64,000 nt of DNA from Candidatus Puniceispirillum marinum IMCC1322 (GCF_000024465.1 NC_014010.1:1364001-1428000); one strand, 5' to 3'. Positions 47,976 through 56,947 are shown, numbered from the stretch's first letter. Numbers and translations: made by a program. The notes: a model not told the origin generated them from the sequence alone.

Positions 47976-50239
47976 TAGATTTTCCCTCCTATTGTCACTT
48001 CAATCACTTTCATGGTGTCGTTGCCAAAAATATCAACAACTTTTACAGCGATCTTTCTTCGTCCAGGGGGAAGTTCATATGGAACAGACTTCAATTCAAT
48101 CGATCTGTCTTGCCGCGTTCTAAAGGACTGCCATTCGTTCTCAAAAATATATGACCCTGTCCATTTTGGGACATCCTCACCCGTATTTGGGTCACGTTCA
48201 TGAATTATTTCTTTTTTAGACGCGTAGTCAAAGTCAATAGACCAATAGTCTACCCAATCGTGCCAGTTTTTGGTGAGAGATTCACGAGGGTTGGTAATAC
48301 CGTCCTTGTCTTTGCTGATTTTAAGCACCTGACCATTTTCAACGACAACCTGACTTTTACCGCTTTTTAGGTTTTCTTCAGTCAGTGATGTAATTCCCTG
48401 TGTGTAAAAAACAGAATAATTGGTGAGTTCAATGGCGACATTATTTCCATCGATATGCGCCCGCACATCGATATACGCGACATCGTGAAACTTCGCCTCG
48501 CCACGATCGACAGCGCGCTTATCAAACACCTCTTTGGGAATGTGTTTAAGGACAAGATCGACACCTTTGTTGGATGCCTCATCCTGAATGCTTGGAAACA
48601 GACCCATCTCAAATTCAAAAGCAAGCAAGTCTGCCTTTGTAATGCCCTTTTCAACGCATTCGGCAACAACCTGCTCAGCGAACAGACGCGAAATAGGCAT
48701 ATTCACCGGACCAATTGCAATCACACGATTATTCTTTTTTCCACGAAAGGTGCGAAAACCAGAAACGGGTTCCGCCTGATACGCTTGAAGGATTAGAGAA
48801 TTGAATGCGAGTTCACGGTTGTTTTCAACCTGCTGTTCTGCCTTTTCATCAAGTTCAGACAGTCCCGAAACAAAGAATTCTCGCTCATATTTACCAAGAT
48901 TAAGAACCTCAAAAGCACGATAGTTTTTGCCCTCTTTTTTGAGTTCTCTTTGCACACCAATAAGGCGTTTTCTAGCAGTATGAATGGAGAATTTACCAAG
49001 GTCTGAACATATCCATTTTCTACCTAATTTTTCTGCTACCGCCGCTGTAGTGCCTGAACCTATGAAGAAGTCGCACACAATATCATCTTCGTTAGTGGAT
49101 GCCTGAATGATCCGATCCACTAACGCCTCAGGTTTTTGGGTGGGATATCCAGAACGCTCATCAGACCACGAAACTATCGGCAGAATATCATCCCAAATAG
49201 TTTGGATGGAAGCACCATCCATTTCATCGAGATACTGCTTTAATCTTGGAATGCCATTTGACGTATAAAAAAGTCTTTCTGCTTCGTCCATTTGTTTCAT
49301 TTTGTCTTTGGTATATGCCCACATTCGTCCTTTTGGGGGATATTTGCCCTTCCACTCATATACTCCTGCATCACTGCCATGAGACGGCGCTGTGACATCT
49401 CGGGACAAAAATCTTTTCCCTGTTTTCTCATCTTGATAACGGTAATATCTCTCAACATACCAGTCTTGATATTCGGTGCGATGGTCGGTCCAAATCCAAT
49501 CAGTCGCAGATTTGGAGAAAAAATAAATATGGTCATCGATAATCCCATATCTGGCGGGATCATTGTGCGCGCTGGTTCTTTTCCAAATTATTTGATTGCG
49601 AAATGACCCTTCTCCAAAAATTTCACTGAGTATAAGTCGGACGTAGGCGCTAACTCGATAATCGCAATGAACGTATATTGCACCGTCAGGCGCAAGCAAA
49701 TCCTTCAGAAGGATCAACCGTTCATAAAGCATTGAAATAAATGAGTCTTGACCCTTTCCCCAAGTGTCTCGATAAGCAATTTCTTCCAATACGTTTGACT
49801 CTTTTTCAAAAATCTCTTCGCCAATCTCAACGCCCATAGTGAAGTCTGCGCCAACATCAAAGGGAGGGTCGATGTATATCAGTTTGATGCCGCCATTTGC
49901 CTCAATCTCTTCTCGCAAAGGACCATTTTTGAGAGACGACAAAATGAATTTGTTATCACCCCAAATCAGTTTGTTTGTCCAACCCTTCAGTTGACGACCC
50001 GTTGCGAGATCAAAGAGATCGGGTTGCGCGGCAACATCCTTTTCTGGACGAGGTTCATCAATGTGCTCGATAGTCTGGAAAGGGAGGACAACATTGGTGA
50101 CATCACCTGACTTGCCATTCCAAACAAGTTCAATTTCCCTATCATCGCCAAACAACATAAACCGATATTTGTCTGGCAAGGGTTTGCCCTCTTCTAAACA
50201 GCGGGTGATATCTCGTATCTCGTTATCGTTCAATTTCAT
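47975..50239 (-). CDS. mod: Type III DNA methyltransferase, Mod subunit
   Basis: A 754-residue beta-class amino-methyltransferase: catalytic DPPF at residues 124-127 precedes the SAM-binding motif CDFFIGSGTTAA near residue 393, the order seen in Mod proteins. The region between them probably holds target recognition. It modifies one base (probably adenine N6) and gives specificity to Res. Five bases separate it from the Cas4-like gene upstream. Confidence 0.92.
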   Translation of the reverse strand: MKLNDNEIRDITRCLEEGKPLPDKYRFMLFGDDREIELVWNGKSGDVTNVVLPFQTIEHIDEPRPEKDVAAQPDLFDLATGRQLKGWTNKLIWGDNKFILSSLKNGPLREEIEANGGIKLIYIDPPFDVGADFTMGVEIGEEIFEKESNVLEEIAYRDTWGKGQDSFISMLYERLILLKDLLAPDGAIYVHCDYRVSAYVRLILSEIFGEGSFRNQIIWKRTSAHNDPARYGIIDDHIYFFSKSATDWIWTDHRTEYQDWYVERYYRYQDEKTGKRFLSRDVTAPSHGSDAGVYEWKGKYPPKGRMWAYTKDKMKQMDEAERLFYTSNGIPRLKQYLDEMDGASIQTIWDDILPIVSWSDERSGYPTQKPEALVDRIIQASTNEDDIVCDFFIGSGTTAAVAEKLGRKWICSDLGKFSIHTARKRLIGVQRELKKEGKNYRAFEVLNLGKYEREFFVSGLSELDEKAEQQVENNRELAFNSLILQAYQAEPVSGFRTFRGKKNNRVIAIGPVNMPISRLFAEQVVAECVEKGITKADLLAFEFEMGLFPSIQDEASNKGVDLVLKHIPKEVFDKRAVDRGEAKFHDVAYIDVRAHIDGNNVAIELTNYSVFYTQGITSLTEENLKSGKSQVVVENGQVLKISKDKDGITNPRESLTKNWHDWVDYWSIDFDYASKKEIIHERDPNTGEDVPKWTGSYIFENEWQSFRTRQDRSIELKSVPYELPPGRRKIAVKVVDIFGNDTMKVIEVTIGGKI

Positions 50240-50244
50240 AAGAC

Positions 50245-51060
50245 TTATCCCTCAAATATCGCTCTTTGCCGCGCATATGCACAATTCTTACAACTTGGGT
50301 TCGCTGCTGGCATTTTGTTATCATTTAGTAAATTTATCATTTCAATAACCTTGCCATGAATCCAGTCTGAGTTCCATTTATAAGGTATTAAAACCTCCTG
50401 AAACTTCATCTCACCGTAAAAACCGTTTGCCATTCTATCTGCGTTACAAACAAGGAAATAAGCGGTGTCTTCAACTTCAAACCCCATCTGCTGAAGAAGA
50501 TAGGCGTAGAAGTCCATCTGAACCTTGTAACCCTCTTTATATGGATCTGAGAGGTATGAATTAGGTTCTAGTTCTTTGGTGTTCGCTTGTGACTTGTAGT
50601 CTGCAACAACCAGTTTGCCGCTTTCAGTATTCTGCCAGATATCATCAACGCCACCTGTCAGGATGATGTTGGTATCCAAAAACCGTGTCATCAAACCATG
50701 GCGAAGTGAATCCCGCCATTTGTCCATGTCTGGATGTTGGAATGGAACGAGGTGCTCCAATCCATTTTCCAGAAACAAGCGGTGAGGTGTTTGAGTTGCA
50801 CGACACTCATCAAATTCTTTTTTGAGAAGAAGGTCGGTGGTTTCGTTTAGCGTCCATCCGGGCGTTCCAGGCGAATCTAACCCCATCACCCTGTCCATAT
50901 AGAAACATCGAGGACAGGTAAGAAAGTCAGAAAACTTACCTCTACTAATCTTGAAGTCTTCGCTTTGATTGGGTTTGTAGATAGATGATGCGCGAACTCT
51001 TTTACCGGTCGCAGGCACTAATTCTTTCTTACTGTTTCTCTTTAAGTCTATCAAAATCAA
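50245..51060 (-). CDS. Cas4-like PD-(D/E)XK nuclease
   Basis: A 271-residue RecB-type nuclease: entry motif RGKFSDFLTCPRCFYM, Asp in LTGGVDDIW, DxK in VVADYKSQ, and the helix QMDFYAYLLQQMG. Cysteines at the front (CPRC) and end (CKNC) are placed as for the iron-sulphur cluster of Cas4/AddB nucleases. There are no cas genes or CRISPR repeats in the window. First gene of the type III restriction operon, an unusual partner. Confidence 0.82.
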   Translation of the reverse strand: MILIDLKRNSKKELVPATGKRVRASSIYKPNQSEDFKISRGKFSDFLTCPRCFYMDRVMGLDSPGTPGWTLNETTDLLLKKEFDECRATQTPHRLFLENGLEHLVPFQHPDMDKWRDSLRHGLMTRFLDTNIILTGGVDDIWQNTESGKLVVADYKSQANTKELEPNSYLSDPYKEGYKVQMDFYAYLLQQMGFEVEDTAYFLVCNADRMANGFYGEMKFQEVLIPYKWNSDWIHGKVIEMINLLNDNKMPAANPSCKNCAYARQRAIFEG

Positions 51061-51152
51061 ATCAACGTAAAAATGGCATTTATTTCAGATTGATAGTAAC
51101 ATCCTTCTGAAATATAGAAAATCCAATAAGTAAGTTTTTATGGTGTGCTCAA

Positions 51153-51824
51153 ATGACAGATCCGCTGACTCCGAATGATAATTCTGGAATGAAATGGACA
51201 ACAGAAGAAGATAAGCAACTCATTAGGTATCTAAATGTTAATCTTAAGCATGCGCAAATTGCTGAACTTATGGGCAGGACAGTCGCTTCTGTTTCAATGC
51301 GAGTTGCAAAACTCACTACTATTAAGGTTGAAACTGATGAAAAAAGAAGAGATTCCCAAAAACGTGAAGATGTGCGTTTTTTGATAGATGTTCTAAGAAA
51401 CATCCATCCAATTACTGGAGAAACTCTTGAGGCAAATTCACCATGGAGGAATGAAGTTGTCGTTTCCGACATAAAAAAATATTTGGATGAAAACGAAACA
51501 ATAAAACGTCACCCCAACCAATTACACATAGACAGTGGTGATTTTGTAAAGATTGAAGAATTAGAGTCGATGACATTCGTCAATGAAAAATGGAAAACTC
51601 TTGAATTTGACTTCCATTCATCAAGAGAACTTAATTTTCTTGAAGGCAAATTATTGAATAATAGATTCCCCTATACTGAAGAAGAATTTGCACTCGTTGA
51701 ACATATGTATTCATCTCATAAAGACCTTAATGAATTAGAGCGTATATTCCAGCGTTCTAAATCCAGTCTGGTAAATATTCTCAAAAATAGAGGGATAGAA
51801 TTTGAGGATGAAGTTGAACTCTAG
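51153..51824 (+). CDS. Myb/SANT-like DNA-binding protein
   Basis: A 223-residue protein whose N-terminus (WTTEEDKQLIRYLN, then IAELMGRTVASVSMR) is a Myb/SANT-like helix-turn-helix. A second weaker similar unit may lie near the C-terminus (YTEEEFALVEHMY). It is divergent from the restriction operon (92-base spacer) and so is a candidate regulator. A related domain occurs in the 57572-58207 product. Confidence 0.65.
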   Translation: MTDPLTPNDNSGMKWTTEEDKQLIRYLNVNLKHAQIAELMGRTVASVSMRVAKLTTIKVETDEKRRDSQKREDVRFLIDVLRNIHPITGETLEANSPWRNEVVVSDIKKYLDENETIKRHPNQLHIDSGDFVKIEELESMTFVNEKWKTLEFDFHSSRELNFLEGKLLNNRFPYTEEEFALVEHMYSSHKDLNELERIFQRSKSSLVNILKNRGIEFEDEVEL

Positions 51825-51825
51825 T

Positions 51826-52511
51826 TCAACAAAAAAGGGGTTTTATTTGGGGTTTAAGAAGAGACGAATCCGTTTTTATGATTTCCATCAGTAGAACCTC
51901 CAACGCCTCTACATCAAATTTATTATGCTTCAGAGACTCGGTTGCTTTCTTTTTTTGTTTGGAGGTCAACAATTCATAAGTTTGATTTTTCTTCTCTAAG
52001 GCAGATTTCACGGTTTTGAACTTGGTAGATGTTTTTCCAGGCGCATAGTCAAAAGGCGCTGGAAAGTCTGTCAAACGCATTATAGATGCCAGAGAGTTAG
52101 GCAATCTTTTTGCTCCCCATCTTTTTGGATCTTTTCTGAACGGCGGTAGCGCGTCAAAATCGTCCTGCCGATAATCTCTGACCCAACGTTTTGCAACACG
52201 AAGAAGGTTGACGTATTTGAGATCAGGATAAAGTTTTGCTCCATCAGTAACCAAATCACGCAATAGATCCCTCTCAGGGATACTGTATGCGACAATAACT
52301 GAATGACTATCCGCTGATTGGAGAAGACTTTTTGCAAAACTCGATGGAGTTTGCACATCCATTTCATGCTCGCTTGCTAAACCCGATAGTCCTGGGTTCA
52401 AAGTAACCTGATTGAAGGCACCATTTTGCTTGATGCCCGCAATAAAAAACTCACCATTTTTGTGTCAGTCTCAAAATCTAAGTAAATATAATTCTTATTT
52501 TGAAAGTCCAT
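51826..52511 (-). pseudogene. DEDD-type exonuclease (RNase H-like), frameshifted
   Basis: Reading from the ATG at 52511 gives MDFQNKNYIYLDFET with the D-x-E motif of DnaQ-like exonucleases. The frame then breaks at an A5 run (T-run 52457-52461 on the plus strand); moving by one base continues into a 210-codon frame with VAYSIPERDLL and, at the end, HNKFDVEALEVLL, like the YxxDDVEAL end of RNase_H_2 domains. One missing A explains both parts. It may be a true mutation, a sequencing error or programmed slippage. Confidence 0.75.
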
Positions 52512-52584
52512 TTCTGCCTACTCACCAAGAAGCAACTAAATCTGATACTAAAATTATCTTCATTACAATATTTTACCTACATAA

Positions 52585-52609
52585 ATACCTCTGAAAGGAA
52601 CAGAGGTAT
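52585..52609 (+). promoter_or_regulatory. Hairpin presenting the ribosome-binding site of the next gene
   Basis: ATACCTCTG (52585-52593) pairs with CAGAGGTAT (52601-52609). The 7-base loop AAAGGAA holds the ribosome-binding site, and the stem includes the first two bases of the start codon at 52608. This is a likely translational control element. Confidence 0.6.
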
Positions 52610-52808
52610 GGACATACATCAACTCAAACAACGCATAGACGCATCGGGTAAGAAACTCGTCACGCTCGGTAACGAATACATCAAATCAAAAGATGAGATT
52701 GCCGCACGCAAGGTGCTGGTGAAGATGTTTGGTGAGATTTCTCAACAGACATTGCTGCTGGGTGAACAGAACGCTCAGATGGATAGGAATCAAAGAGGAT
52801 TAAAGTGA
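52608..52808 (+). CDS. Hypothetical small helical protein, 66 residues
   Basis: A short, charged, probably coiled-coil protein. The start at 52608 is set by AAGGA eight bases upstream, in the loop of a hairpin. No family recognised. Confidence 0.55.
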   Translation: MDIHQLKQRIDASGKKLVTLGNEYIKSKDEIAARKVLVKMFGEISQQTLLLGEQNAQMDRNQRGLK

Positions 52809-52974
52809 CAATTTCCAGGACACAACTCATATAAGTGCGGAAAAGAATACAAAGTGACTCGCAAAAATCACCCTTAGCGGAAATCTGACAAAAACATTCA
52901 AAAAAAGGGTGCTCGGTGCCGTTTCAATACTGCAGCGTATCGACTTGTCAAATAAAATGCCTACCTAATCCCGT

Positions 52975-53523
52975 CTAGGCATCTCTGTAACGATAGACAG
53001 AGGCGACACCTATACCCAACTGTTTTGCAATCTGACTTGGTTTTAGACCTTCTTTTGCAAGTTCTATGATCTGTTTCTGTTTGCGTTTCGCAGTTGGGAC
53101 ACGACCTTTGAACTTACCTTCTCGTTTTGCCTTCTCAATACCTACCATTTGCCGTTCCAGAAGAATTTCCCTTTCAAACTGGTAGACTGCACCCAACATC
53201 GACAGGAGAAGTTTTCCAGTTGGGGTTTTGGTATCTAGATTCATATCGAGGATCTTAAAAGACACACCTTTTGCCTCAAGTTTTTCGACATTTTTCCAGA
53301 GATCACAGATTGACCGAGCAAATCTAGACAAGGTGGTAACAACGAGAGTGTCACCATCTCGTGCGAACTCAATTGCCTTTGAGAACTCTGGTCGTTTATT
53401 AGAAACACTTGAAACTTCTTCAGAGAAGATCTTCTCGCACCCTGTTTGGGTAAGTTTCTCGATTTGATCTTCCAAAGAGTATTTCTGGTGATCTGTCGAG
53501 GTTCTTGCGTAACCTATTTCCAT
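52975..53523 (-). CDS. Serine recombinase, resolvase/invertase family
   Basis: A 182-residue small serine recombinase. The nucleophile Ser is in YARTSTDHQ near residue 8; a resolvase core continues with TLVVTTLSRFARS and KLLLSMLGAVYQFERE; a C-terminal helix-turn-helix (LKPSQIAKQLGIGVASVYRY) completes it. It would resolve or invert DNA between short sites. The ATG at 53523 has AAGGA six bases upstream. Confidence 0.92.
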   Translation of the reverse strand: MEIGYARTSTDHQKYSLEDQIEKLTQTGCEKIFSEEVSSVSNKRPEFSKAIEFARDGDTLVVTTLSRFARSICDLWKNVEKLEAKGVSFKILDMNLDTKTPTGKLLLSMLGAVYQFEREILLERQMVGIEKAKREGKFKGRVPTAKRKQKQIIELAKEGLKPSQIAKQLGIGVASVYRYRDA

Positions 53524-53531
53524 AATTATCC

Positions 53532-53561
53532 TTATCAATAGACTATTAGACTATTTGATAA
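53532..53561. promoter_or_regulatory. Palindrome at the recombinase start
   Basis: TTATCAATAG (53532-53541) and CTATTTGATAA (53551-53561) form a near-perfect dyad just upstream of the recombinase gene, suited to a res-like subsite or self-repression operator. Confidence 0.5.
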
Positions 53562-53618
53562 TATCATTTTTATCAGTTAAATCAAGTCTAATGATAGGGT
53601 TTTGGAAAAAAATGCTGT

Positions 53619-53644
53619 TATCACATACCTTTAGTCGTGTGATA
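53619..53644. promoter_or_regulatory. TATCACA/TGTGATA dyad
   Basis: A 7-bp inverted repeat with a 12-base gap, between the recombinase and the Sel1 gene. Candidate operator. Confidence 0.35.
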
Positions 53645-53748
53645 CAGGAAGAATTCTGATGACCATTTTAGGTTTGGAAAAATTCGTGATAAGGTCGACT
53701 TAAGTCATTTTTTAATTTGAATACGATGGGTAAAGATAGCGTAGATTC

Positions 53749-54960
53749 ATGACCAATGATGACATCAAGAAAATATCAAAAGATTCAGACCCTGACGCTC
53801 AATTTGAATTGGGATTTAAGAACTACATGGGCGTTGAACTTATTCATGGTAAGCGTGCGTATGTAGACCACGAGACAGCGTTTAACTGTTTTAAAATTGC
53901 TGCGGAAAAAGAACACCCAAAAGCATTATATTATCTCGCGCGAATGTTTGAAAAAGGTGAGCACGTAAACGCTGACCCCAACGAATCTCTTAAATATTAT
54001 CAAAAATCATCAAAGGCAGGATTTGGTCCTGCTTCTGCCTTTCTGGGTCTGCAATTTGACTCTGGAAAACAGGTAAAAAGAGATGTGGAGAAAGCGTTTC
54101 AGTATTTTGAATTGGCGATACAACAGGGCGAAGAATCAGCAAATTATTTCAAAGGAAAATATTTACTTAATGGAGAATTAAAAGGTGGAAAACAAACAAA
54201 AGACGGCATTCGCTGCCTCGAAATTTCCGCACAGAAGGGTTATGTTCCAGCACAGTTTGACCTTGGCATGCTGTATATGGATGGTGTTGACGCCCTTCAA
54301 AATTATGAAAAAGGGATATACTGGTTAACAGAAGCAGCAAAAAAAGATAACCAAAAAGCGCAAAACAAACTTGCTCACTGTTACTATTACGGCATCGGTG
54401 TAGATGTGAACATGAATGGTGCTTACGGGTGGTGGAGAAGAGCAGCGGAACCTTTGAATGGAGCATTACCATCTGCAGAGGCGCTTATGAATTGTGGTAT
54501 TTGTAACATGACTGGAAAGGGTGCCGAAAAAGATGTTAGCGGAGCGGAAAACTATCTTTTGAAAGCATCAAGATTAGGGTTACCTCATGCACAATTTTGT
54601 TTAGGTATACTCTATAAAGACCATGACGTTAAAATTCAGGCACATGCCTGGTTGAACATCGCAGCAACTGGCAAACATGAAAATGCAATTAAGGAAAGAA
54701 ACCAGTTAGAAAAAAATATGACCCCGCTTGAAGTAAGAGAAGCGCAACAAATTGCTGAGAAAATCGCAAATCAAGAAATAAATGGTATAACCGCTGTATC
54801 CACAGAAAATATTAGAAGTAACGGCAAGGACGTTGTTGAAAAACTCAAAAAACTTGGTTTTTTTGTTCAAGACCAAGAACTATTAGAATCGCTGGGTGGA
54901 AACCCAAATGCTCTATCTGATGAAGAGTTTGAAGCAGTCTTTGGGGAGAGTAGGGATTAA
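53749..54960 (+). CDS. Sel1-like repeat protein
   Basis: A 403-residue protein of about seven Sel1/TPR-like repeats, seen as ALYYLARMFEKGE, AQFDLGMLYMDGV and AQNKLAHCYYYGIG. No signal peptide, so probably a cytoplasmic scaffold. The sequence TTTAATTTGAATACGAT (53711-53727) upstream resembles words at 34681 and 56829. No clear ribosome-binding site. Confidence 0.85.
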   Translation: MTNDDIKKISKDSDPDAQFELGFKNYMGVELIHGKRAYVDHETAFNCFKIAAEKEHPKALYYLARMFEKGEHVNADPNESLKYYQKSSKAGFGPASAFLGLQFDSGKQVKRDVEKAFQYFELAIQQGEESANYFKGKYLLNGELKGGKQTKDGIRCLEISAQKGYVPAQFDLGMLYMDGVDALQNYEKGIYWLTEAAKKDNQKAQNKLAHCYYYGIGVDVNMNGAYGWWRRAAEPLNGALPSAEALMNCGICNMTGKGAEKDVSGAENYLLKASRLGLPHAQFCLGILYKDHDVKIQAHAWLNIAATGKHENAIKERNQLEKNMTPLEVREAQQIAEKIANQEINGITAVSTENIRSNGKDVVEKLKKLGFFVQDQELLESLGGNPNALSDEEFEAVFGESRD

Positions 54961-54998
54961 CGCTCCCTTCGGATAAATACCTAACCGTTCAACTCTTG

Positions 54999-55014
54999 GT
55001 ATCGGCACCGATAC
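54999..55014. promoter_or_regulatory. GTATCGG/CCGATAC palindrome
   Basis: A 16-base palindrome between two convergent genes. It may act as a terminator stem; its half-sites resemble the GTATCGA operator words at 56122 and 56809. Confidence 0.35.
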
Positions 55015-55070
55015 ACGACTTCCTATCATCATTACAGATAAGATAATTTTTTGGTTTTAACCTTCATTGT

Positions 55071-56090
55071 CTATTTTGAGGGTGGGGAAACACCGAATCG
55101 TCCATTACACACTTCAAGGAGATGCCAAACACCATGCATCTTGTTTTTGAGGATGAAGTTTCGTGCAGATTTATCTGTTGAGAACTTTGGACGCAGACCA
55201 TCTCCTCGACTACTAAACTTGGAGTCATCTGTTTTCCGAATATAGATGTTGTTGTCGTAAAGGATTTCCTTTGGAGACCAACCTTTGAGGGTAAGAACCA
55301 GTGCATTGTAGTTGTTCTGAATCACATTAACTCTTGGACTCTTTCCACTGATCTTGAACTTTTTAGAGGTTTTTCCCTTCAATCTTACCGAAATCTCTTC
55401 ATTCAAAAACTTTTGAATGTCTCTTCTTTGAGAAGTTTTATCGATACGGATATAAATGAAGTCATCATTATCAACCCAATCTTCTTTTGAGTTGAGAAAG
55501 GTGGGTGCATATCCTTCAAAGAGATGTGAGTGGGTTTTCCACCAGTTGTCGAAGGTTTGGTTAAGAACCTGATCTAAATCCCACCCCTTATATGCACTTC
55601 TCCTAACTTTTACCCTTTCAATCTGTTTCAGTTTCCAGACTGCTTCCCTGTCACCACCAGAGTGCTCACTCTTCTTTTTACCTTTTTTCTTCTTCTCAAA
55701 CTCTACTTCCATCCTTTGGATGACATCTTTGGGTGCAAGTGAGTAGTTGCGAACTTCCATTTGGTTTTTAACTACAATGGAGACCTTCATTTCTTCTAGT
55801 TCCAGCGCCAGTTTCAAGTATCTGAACCACAGACGATATAACTGGATGCCTTTATCCAGAGTTTTTCCTGTTTCGATGTTTGTGCGTGCGGATGGACGGT
55901 TCTGTGATGCTTCGTCACTATAGACAACCGTTTTATCTCTATATGCCCGTCTTGCCGCACTCTCCATTGCGACCTCACTTGAATGAAGTAGTTCGATACC
56001 CTTTTCGGGAACATTTCCATTCACGAGACAGGAATAAGTCGATCTATCGAAAGGGGTCATTTCACCTTTGGTTTTCCATCTAAGTTTCAT
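55071..56090 (-). CDS. Hypothetical protein, 339 residues, Lys/Arg-rich
   Basis: No family recognised. Basic overall with a run of lysines in the middle (EKKKKGKKKSEH), which suggests nucleic-acid binding. Its promoter is shared with the divergent gene at 56259 and contains an inverted GGGTATCGAAA repeat. Confidence 0.65.
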   Translation of the reverse strand: MKLRWKTKGEMTPFDRSTYSCLVNGNVPEKGIELLHSSEVAMESAARRAYRDKTVVYSDEASQNRPSARTNIETGKTLDKGIQLYRLWFRYLKLALELEEMKVSIVVKNQMEVRNYSLAPKDVIQRMEVEFEKKKKGKKKSEHSGGDREAVWKLKQIERVKVRRSAYKGWDLDQVLNQTFDNWWKTHSHLFEGYAPTFLNSKEDWVDNDDFIYIRIDKTSQRRDIQKFLNEEISVRLKGKTSKKFKISGKSPRVNVIQNNYNALVLTLKGWSPKEILYDNNIYIRKTDDSKFSSRGDGLRPKFSTDKSARNFILKNKMHGVWHLLEVCNGRFGVSPPSK

Positions 56091-56121
56091 AAGTTTTACT
56101 CCAATTTTCTAAATTTTATTT

Positions 56122-56164
56122 GGGTATCGAAATAAAATCAATAAAATATATATTTTCGATACCC
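56122..56164. promoter_or_regulatory. Operator-like inverted repeat, unit 1
   Basis: GGGTATCGAAAT (56122-56133) and ATTTTCGATACCC (56152-56164) form a dyad across the divergent promoter. ATTTTATTT/AAATAAAAT also flanks the left half-site. A second copy lies at 56809-56851. Confidence 0.6.
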
Positions 56165-56221
56165 ATAATTTAATGGGGTAAACTGTAAATACAAATTGAG
56201 GGAATTCCCCCTCAACAACTC

Positions 56222-56237
56222 GGGGTTCTCCAACCCC
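56222..56237 (+). promoter_or_regulatory. Leader hairpin, unit 1
   Basis: GGGGTT/AACCCC around a CTCC loop, ten bases before the AAGGAG of the next gene. The unit 2 leader has the equivalent stem GAGGTT/AACCTC: a paired G-C to A-T change that supports real RNA structure. Confidence 0.6.
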
Positions 56238-56258
56238 ACAACTCATAAGGAGAAAAAA

Positions 56259-56543
56259 ATGGAAACCTATAAAAAAGAAGCATTGGCAATTATTGAGGGA
56301 ATAATGACCAAAGCAAATGAAGAAATATCAGATAAACTCGATGATCTTTTCGATGATATGGAATTTAGAGACTTTGTTGATCACGATGGAGAGATTAATG
56401 CACTGAAAGCATTCTATCATAAATTGATTGCAGACCAGTTAATCAACCAAGGTGTTACACCAGTTGATATACCCCTCAAATTTTACACTGCGGGCAATAC
56501 TGGACTTCCAGTTCCCGTTGTTGATTTTGAGCAGGTTAAATAA
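56259..56543 (+). CDS. Hypothetical protein, 94 residues
   Basis: A small acidic protein, helical at the N-terminus, no family recognised. The start is set by AAGGAG six bases before the ATG. Followed after two bases by the HicA-like gene. Its leader is nearly the same as that of 56948, but the two proteins are unrelated. Confidence 0.65.
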   Translation: METYKKEALAIIEGIMTKANEEISDKLDDLFDDMEFRDFVDHDGEINALKAFYHKLIADQLINQGVTPVDIPLKFYTAGNTGLPVPVVDFEQVK

Positions 56544-56545
56544 TC

Positions 56546-56800
56546 ATGTGTAGGAAGGAAATCAGAACCATTCTGAGAGGTTTGCGTAAGTTAGCAGACC
56601 CACCTTCCTCATTTGAAATGGTTCAAAACAAGCACATTAGAGTTAAGTGGGACATGAAGAATGATTCAGGTGAGACAGTTACACTCAGAGCAACCATTGG
56701 ATGGAGTCCAAGCGATCCATCTTGGTTCAAAAGTCACAAAAAACAAATGAAACGTAAATTTAAGGAGATGAACATATCCAGAGATATCGACTACATTTGA
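56546..56800 (+). CDS. Small basic protein, possibly HicA-like
   Basis: An 84-residue basic protein. The pattern MVQNKHIRVKW ... SPSDPSWF ... KRKF loosely resembles HicA-fold proteins of phages and islands, which have a similar K-H-x-R strand and SPSD turn. The HicA catalytic histidine would be in KHIR. This is a weak fold guess; no HicB-type antitoxin is beside it. A degraded copy follows at 57289. Confidence 0.55.
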   Translation: MCRKEIRTILRGLRKLADPPSSFEMVQNKHIRVKWDMKNDSGETVTLRATIGWSPSDPSWFKSHKKQMKRKFKEMNISRDIDYI

Positions 56801-56808
56801 AAAAAATA

Positions 56809-56851
56809 GGGTATCGAAATAAAAATATTTTAATTTGTTAATTCGATATCC
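56809..56851. promoter_or_regulatory. Operator-like inverted repeat, unit 2
   Basis: GGGTATCGAAAT (56809-56820) and ATTCGATATCC (56841-56851). It corresponds to 56122-56164 in unit 1 and lies upstream of the 56948 gene. Confidence 0.55.
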
Positions 56852-56910
56852 TCATTCATTTGCTTTAAGATGAATAAAGAAAGTGAGGAAATAATTCTTC
56901 ACGAAACACA

Positions 56911-56926
56911 GAGGTTTTCCAACCTC
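56911..56926 (+). promoter_or_regulatory. Leader hairpin, unit 2
   Basis: GAGGTT/AACCTC around a TTCC loop, in the same place before the ribosome-binding site as in unit 1. Confidence 0.6.
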
Positions 56927-56947
56927 ACTACTTATAAGGAGAAAAAA

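Noticed and set aside
50245-51060. CRISPR-Cas locus
   Set aside because: The nuclease is Cas4-like, but there are no repeats with spacers and no other cas genes.
56546-56800. Functional HicAB toxin-antitoxin pair
   Set aside because: The HicA resemblance is weak and the neighbouring 94-residue protein does not look like HicB.
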